Of a stretch of 64,000 nt of DNA, positions 60,242-64,000 are shown piece by piece. The notes beneath the pieces were generated by a model. It was not told the DNA's origin. It did not search any database and saw only the letters and a list, made by a program, of their open reading frames with translations. Source of the DNA: Verrucomicrobiaceae bacterium (lineage in GTDB: Bacteria > Verrucomicrobiota > Verrucomicrobiia > Verrucomicrobiales > Verrucomicrobiaceae). Each line of letters begins with the position of its first letter. The stretch's first letter is position 1. Where the stretch lies: positions 1-64,000 of the forward strand of contig JABTUN010000004.1 in NCBI GenBank assembly GCA_015075365.1, written 5' to 3'. The translations under genes were made by a program, and so were the position numbers.

Positions 60242-60392
60242 TGTGCGTGTTTGATCTCCGCGCAACGATGACCACGATGCCGCACGACCTCACCTCCGCA
60301 CTGACCGTTGCCTTGGGTTGGAATTCCCGCGCTCTATCTTGCCAATGTATTCCCGGCTCATGATATGAGACATGTTGGGGTGGACTCGTGGG

Positions 60393-63300
60393 CTAGCGCG
60401 CCACGTTTAGCCGCACAAACCTTCGGACGACGGCCGCGGGCACGAGTGCCTTGATTTCTTGGGTCGCGGCATTGTCGGTCAAGACGCTCTGAGTCACGCC
60501 TACGGTGCTCCATGTCGCGAGATCATCGCTCCACTCAACGGCATAGCTCACATCCGTGGCGGCTTTGTTTTTGGTGTAGATGAACTCCAGCGTGCCGCCC
60601 AACCATGCCGCCGGGGCGGGTGAAACGTCGTTGGATGATGGGTTCTTCGCGGTGGCGTATTCCAGGAGGTTTGCCACTCCATCGCCATCGGGGTCGGCGA
60701 GGTCGCTGGTGAGGGCGGTGTTGGTCAGGGCGCTGGTGGAGAAACGTGCGGCGAGCCAGTTGTGCCAAGGAGTGCCCGGTGTGATGGCGGCGAGGGCCGT
60801 GCTGTCAGCGAGCGTGGCGTTGCTGGGGCTGCTGAGGAGGAGATGGAAGGCTCTGGTCTGAGTTTGGGTGCTGTTTGGGAGCAAAGTGATGGTGATGACT
60901 TTGCTCGTTTCGCCCGCTGCGAAGGTCAGGGTGCCGCTGGCGGCTGTGTAGTCGCTTCCGGCGAGGGCGGTGGCGTTTTGGGTGGTCCAGGCGACGCTGA
61001 CGGCCTGCGTGGTGGCGGTGGACAAAGTCACCGTGAAGCTGGCTGTTGGGGCGGAGCTGCCGCTGCCGAGCAGCGGTGCCAAGCTGGGCTGGATGTAGGC
61101 GAGTTTGGTGGTGTTCACGGTCTGCCAGTCGTCGCCGACGATGCCGCCGGTGTCGCCGCTGTTGGGATTGAAGCACCACATCGTCCAACTGATGCCTTTT
61201 TGGCCTGCGGCGAGGTCGTTGCTGCCATTGAGGTCAAAATCACCGTCCATGTAATCGGTGAGCTTGTCCATCCACTGCTGGTCGCTCACCGTTTCGAGCT
61301 TGCTGCCGAACTCGCCGACGATGACGGGCGCGAGGTTGTTTTTGAAAACATAGCCCCAGTAGGCGTCCCATACGCCGCCGAGATTTTGCGGGTAGTTTCC
61401 GGCGCTGAACCAAGTCTGCGCCGAAACGCTCGCGGGATAGTCGTGGATGGAATAGACGAGTTTGTTGGGCGCATTCAGCACGACGGGCAGCGTCGCCACG
61501 CCCATCAGATTGCCGCCCCACCAATACGATTGCCCGCCGAACTGCTCCACGCCCTCGACGATGATGAGCCAGTTTGGATTGGCCGCCAGGATGGCATTGC
61601 CGCAGCGCTCCGCGGCTTTGTTCCAGTTCGTCAAAGGCGCGGCAGTGCCCCAGGTGGCGGTGCGTTTGGGTTCATTGAAAAGGTCCGCGCCGATGACGGT
61701 GGTGTTGCCTGCGTAGCGACTGGCCAGCATCACCCAGTCATCAATCCAGCGCTGCTCGGTGTAGTAGGCGTCGCCGCTGATGAACCAGACGTTTTCATTC
61801 AGATAACCGCCCGCAGCGGCGGAATGGCGATCCAGAAACACGCGCAGGCCGATCTGCCCGCAATACTCGATTACTTTATCGAGGCATTGCAGCGGTGTGA
61901 GGCCTTGCAGTTCGGGATTGAGAGCGAAGTTGATGCTGTTCGTTGCCGCGGCTGCTCGCAGCATGGCATTGGAATACGGGATGCGCAGCGTGTTGAAGCC
62001 GAGCGTCTTGATTTGATCCAGCGCCGACTTGTAGCTCCGCGCCCACAGCCCGTGGAGAATCATATTCGACGTCTCAAAGCCGAACCAGTTGATGCCCGTG
62101 ATGCGCACGGCATTGCCTGCGGCATCCACGATTTGGTTGCCACTCGTGGAGAGATAGCCGGAGCCGACTGGAACCGCTGTGCGCACGATGGTCACATCGC
62201 TGATCGAAATTGTCGGTGGCGTGCTGACGACGATGGACAGCGATTTCGTCGCCGTTCTCGCGGGCGAGGAGCTATCGCTCACCATGACGGTAAAGCTGGC
62301 TGTGCCTGCGGTCGTCGTGGTGCCGCTGAGCATGCCTGCGCTGCTGAGGGTGAGGTTGTTTGGCAAAGCGCCGCCGCTGATCGACCACACATACGGCCCC
62401 GTGCCGCCCGTGGCGGTCAGTGTTTGCGAATAGGCCCCTCCAACCGTTCCACCGGGAAGAGAGTTGGTGGTGATCGTGGGATTCGTGGTGCTGCCGCCGA
62501 CGGAGATGCCATTGAAGATGTAGTTTGTCGGCGGCTGCGCTTGATCTGCTGGATTGGCACTGAATCCCACGGCCACGCTGCCACCAACAGGAATGGCGGC
62601 GTTGTAACCGACGTTTTGAACGATGTAGTGCGTGCCGACCTGGCTGACGAGCGTGGCATTCCAAAGGTTCGTGATAGTGCCGGTGAAATCGAACTCGAGC
62701 GTCCACCCATTCACCGCCGTATCGCCGTTGTTGGTGACGGTGATCTCGCCGTTGTAGCCAGTCGCCCAGGTGCTGGTGATGGCAAAACTCACCGCGGTGC
62801 TCGCGGTGAAGGCTGGATAGGCATTCTGCACCAACTGCACAAACTGGGCCTGAAACCAGCGGCCTGAGACCGGCGCATTTGGTAGGGCGCCGGTGGGCTG
62901 GTTGCCATTGAGAGAATTGCCCTGGTAGGTGGGATCGCACATGCGGTCGAAGCCTTTGCCATCGGGGTTGTCAGGGCCGGTAGGAATAAGCGAGCTGGAG
63001 CCGTCCGACTCGCCGGGCGGCTTCACCCAGACGAAGGCGTCGTAGTTCGGCGAGGGATTCGCCACCGGCCTCGCGCCGATGCCTGCGCCGCTTTGATTGC
63101 CCCAGTTTCCCTTGTGAATGCGGCGGTCGAGCGTGGTTGCCCGCACGAAGGTGTTTCGCACGGTGGAGGTGCTCGGGCCGGTGGGTCGCGCAGAGCCGCC
63201 CCAGCCGTTGCGCGAGGTGTCGAGCAGCAGGCCCACGCTCGCCGGATAGGCATTGGTGCCGGTGATCAGAGCGGTGCGCAGCGCATTGGCAAAGCTGCGC

Positions 63301-64000
63301 TCCTCGATGTGGTCGTTCCAGTCATACCAGACCGGTGTGGAGCGCACGGGCTGGCCGCCGATCATCTGATTGGCGGTCATGTAGGGCTCCACGAAGACAT
63401 TGTAGTTCGCCGTGTTGCTGATGAAGCCGTCCACCTTGCCATTTCCGCCCGGAATGCCCGCGCCGACCTGTTTCAGCAGATTCGCGAAAGGTGTAAGATT
63501 GTTCGACCAGCCCAGCCAGCCCGCATGAGCCACGTCAATGTAGGCATAGGTGTTCGTCAGCGAGCGCAGCGTGCCGATGGCATACTGCACGCCTTGCACA
63601 TAAGCTCCGGTGGTGTTGGCCTCCGCCACTCTCGGAAAGCTCAGGTTCGTGATGAGGTTCGGCAGTGAATCCGGCTCGATCACCATCACGATGCGCAGCC
63701 CGCTGTATTTCGCCTGGCTGATGATGCTGTAGATGACATCAATGTATTCCGTCTTGTAGCGATGCAGCCCGTTTTGCGCGATGAGCAGCTCCCCATTCGA
63801 CGCCAGCGCCGAGCCATCGCGGTTCGGCAGATTGTAAATGACGATTCCGATGGCATTCGCCCCCTGCTCCAATGCTTGATCCAAATGCCCCGCCAATCCA
63901 CGCCGATACGATCCCGTCCCGTTCACCGCCGCGATGGTATCCAGCCACACAAACGTCGGATGATCCGCCACGCGGCGCATCTGCTGCCCCAAGGCGCCGC
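60393..64000 (-). CDS. multi-domain cellulase GH6-CBM2-Ig-GH5-Calx-beta, 5' end beyond window
   Basis: Partial gene: about 1200 residues are visible and the frame is still open at the right edge, so the signal peptide and the start of GH6 are missing. In order: GH6 (VIYNLPNRDGSALASNGEL, IEPDSLPNLITN, YIDVAHAGWLGWSNN, DGFISNTANYN), CBM2 (AITSTWATGYNGEITVTNNG), an Ig-like domain (LPGGTVGGAYSQTLTATGGT), GH5 (ITGINWFGFET, acid/base in GADLFNEP, nucleophile in VIVGEFGSKLE), Calx-beta (TASFTVTLSTATTQAVSVAW, LAGSDYTAASGTLTFAAGET) and the calcium-loop-like DLADPDGDGVANLLEYATAKNP. GH6 and GH5 cut beta-1,4-glucan by inverting and retaining mechanisms, so one polypeptide may combine two cellulase modes. 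Confidence 0.92.
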   Translation of the reverse strand, partial: GALGQQMRRVADHPTFVWLDTIAAVNGTGSYRRGLAGHLDQALEQGANAIGIVIYNLPNRDGSALASNGELLIAQNGLHRYKTEYIDVIYSIISQAKYSGLRIVMVIEPDSLPNLITNLSFPRVAEANTTGAYVQGVQYAIGTLRSLTNTYAYIDVAHAGWLGWSNNLTPFANLLKQVGAGIPGGNGKVDGFISNTANYNVFVEPYMTANQMIGGQPVRSTPVWYDWNDHIEERSFANALRTALITGTNAYPASVGLLLDTSRNGWGGSARPTGPSTSTVRNTFVRATTLDRRIHKGNWGNQSGAGIGARPVANPSPNYDAFVWVKPPGESDGSSSLIPTGPDNPDGKGFDRMCDPTYQGNSLNGNQPTGALPNAPVSGRWFQAQFVQLVQNAYPAFTASTAVSFAITSTWATGYNGEITVTNNGDTAVNGWTLEFDFTGTITNLWNATLVSQVGTHYIVQNVGYNAAIPVGGSVAVGFSANPADQAQPPTNYIFNGISVGGSTTNPTITTNSLPGGTVGGAYSQTLTATGGTGPYVWSISGGALPNNLTLSSAGMLSGTTTTAGTASFTVMVSDSSSPARTATKSLSIVVSTPPTISISDVTIVRTAVPVGSGYLSTSGNQIVDAAGNAVRITGINWFGFETSNMILHGLWARSYKSALDQIKTLGFNTLRIPYSNAMLRAAAATNSINFALNPELQGLTPLQCLDKVIEYCGQIGLRVFLDRHSAAAGGYLNENVWFISGDAYYTEQRWIDDWVMLASRYAGNTTVIGADLFNEPKRTATWGTAAPLTNWNKAAERCGNAILAANPNWLIIVEGVEQFGGQSYWWGGNLMGVATLPVVLNAPNKLVYSIHDYPASVSAQTWFSAGNYPQNLGGVWDAYWGYVFKNNLAPVIVGEFGSKLETVSDQQWMDKLTDYMDGDFDLNGSNDLAAGQKGISWTMWCFNPNSGDTGGIVGDDWQTVNTTKLAYIQPSLAPLLGSGSSAPTASFTVTLSTATTQAVSVAWTTQNATALAGSDYTAASGTLTFAAGETSKVITITLLPNSTQTQTRAFHLLLSSPSNATLADSTALAAITPGTPWHNWLAARFSTSALTNTALTSDLADPDGDGVANLLEYATAKNPSSNDVSPAPAAWLGGTLEFIYTKNKAATDVSYAVEWSDDLATWSTVGVTQSVLTDNAATQEIKALVPAAVVRRFVRLNVAR

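Noticed and set aside
60762..62867. 701-residue plus-strand frame opposite the cellulase
   Set aside because: The minus strand encodes GH5, CBM2 and Ig domains with catalytic motifs; the plus frame has none.

Overview
The window looks like a chromosomal segment from a member of Verrucomicrobiota, probably Verrucomicrobiales close to Prosthecobacter or Verrucomicrobium. This is inferred from family content, not from a marker-gene comparison. The signs are three DUF1501 proteins, a DUF1549/DUF1553 cytochrome-like protein, a DUF1080 hydrolase, delta-60 repeat proteins, an ECF sigma factor next to a zinc-ribbon Ser/Thr kinase, and secreted proteins ending in a calcium-loop-like DxDxDGxxNxxEYxxGxxP motif. 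The DNA is GC-rich, many genes lack a clear Shine-Dalgarno, and GTG or TTG starts occur. I saw no tRNA, rRNA, CRISPR array, insertion sequence or prophage block. No gene-free stretch exceeds 300 bases; the longest (44889-45184) holds an inverted repeat.

Left part (1-14.9 kb): two tandem giant secreted proteins (209-4294 and 4373-10108) have 7 and about 14 delta-60 repeats, Fn3-like domains and a trypsin-like protease domain. They share a conserved 5' leader and an almost identical last 366 bp. A pseudopilin, a secreted beta-propeller glycosidase-like protein and a TMTC-like membrane/TPR protein follow.

15-20.2 kb: a tight minus-strand operon makes and transfers a probable 3-amino-3,6-dideoxy sugar (PLP aminotransferase, methyltransferase, GT2, FdtA-type ketoisomerase). 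It runs by overlapping frames into a histidine kinase and a LuxR-type regulator. A strong terminator separates it from an upstream DUF1501 gene.

20.3-36 kb: accessory secreted proteins and housekeeping genes. These include a zinc-ribbon membrane protein, a D,D-carboxypeptidase lipoprotein, a cytosolic parvulin, a Dabb/class III aminotransferase/queE/nuclease operon, a CBS protein, a polyvalent-type kinase with a likely frameshift, the DUF1549/DUF1553 protein, a GH99/71-like protein, a flavin halogenase-like protein and a second DUF1501.

36-49 kb: an exported methyltransferase, two lineage-type hypotheticals, trpG/pabA, glycogen synthase, a Uma2 nuclease, the third DUF1501, a peroxiredoxin and a class C beta-lactamase-like esterase. 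An ECF sigma factor and a receptor-type Ser/Thr kinase follow; the kinase activation loop carries an in-frame 5 x 9 bp repeat.

49-64 kb: a secreted hydrolase, DUF1080, an alginate-export-type porin, a MazG-like enzyme, rsmH, a VapBC-type toxin-antitoxin pair, a large LamG/GH-like protein, a pseudopilin, a hypothetical, clpX, and at the right edge a 5'-truncated multi-catalytic cellulase (GH6-CBM2-Ig-GH5-Calx-beta-calcium motif). Overall the segment suits a polysaccharide-degrading heterotroph with a large secretome.
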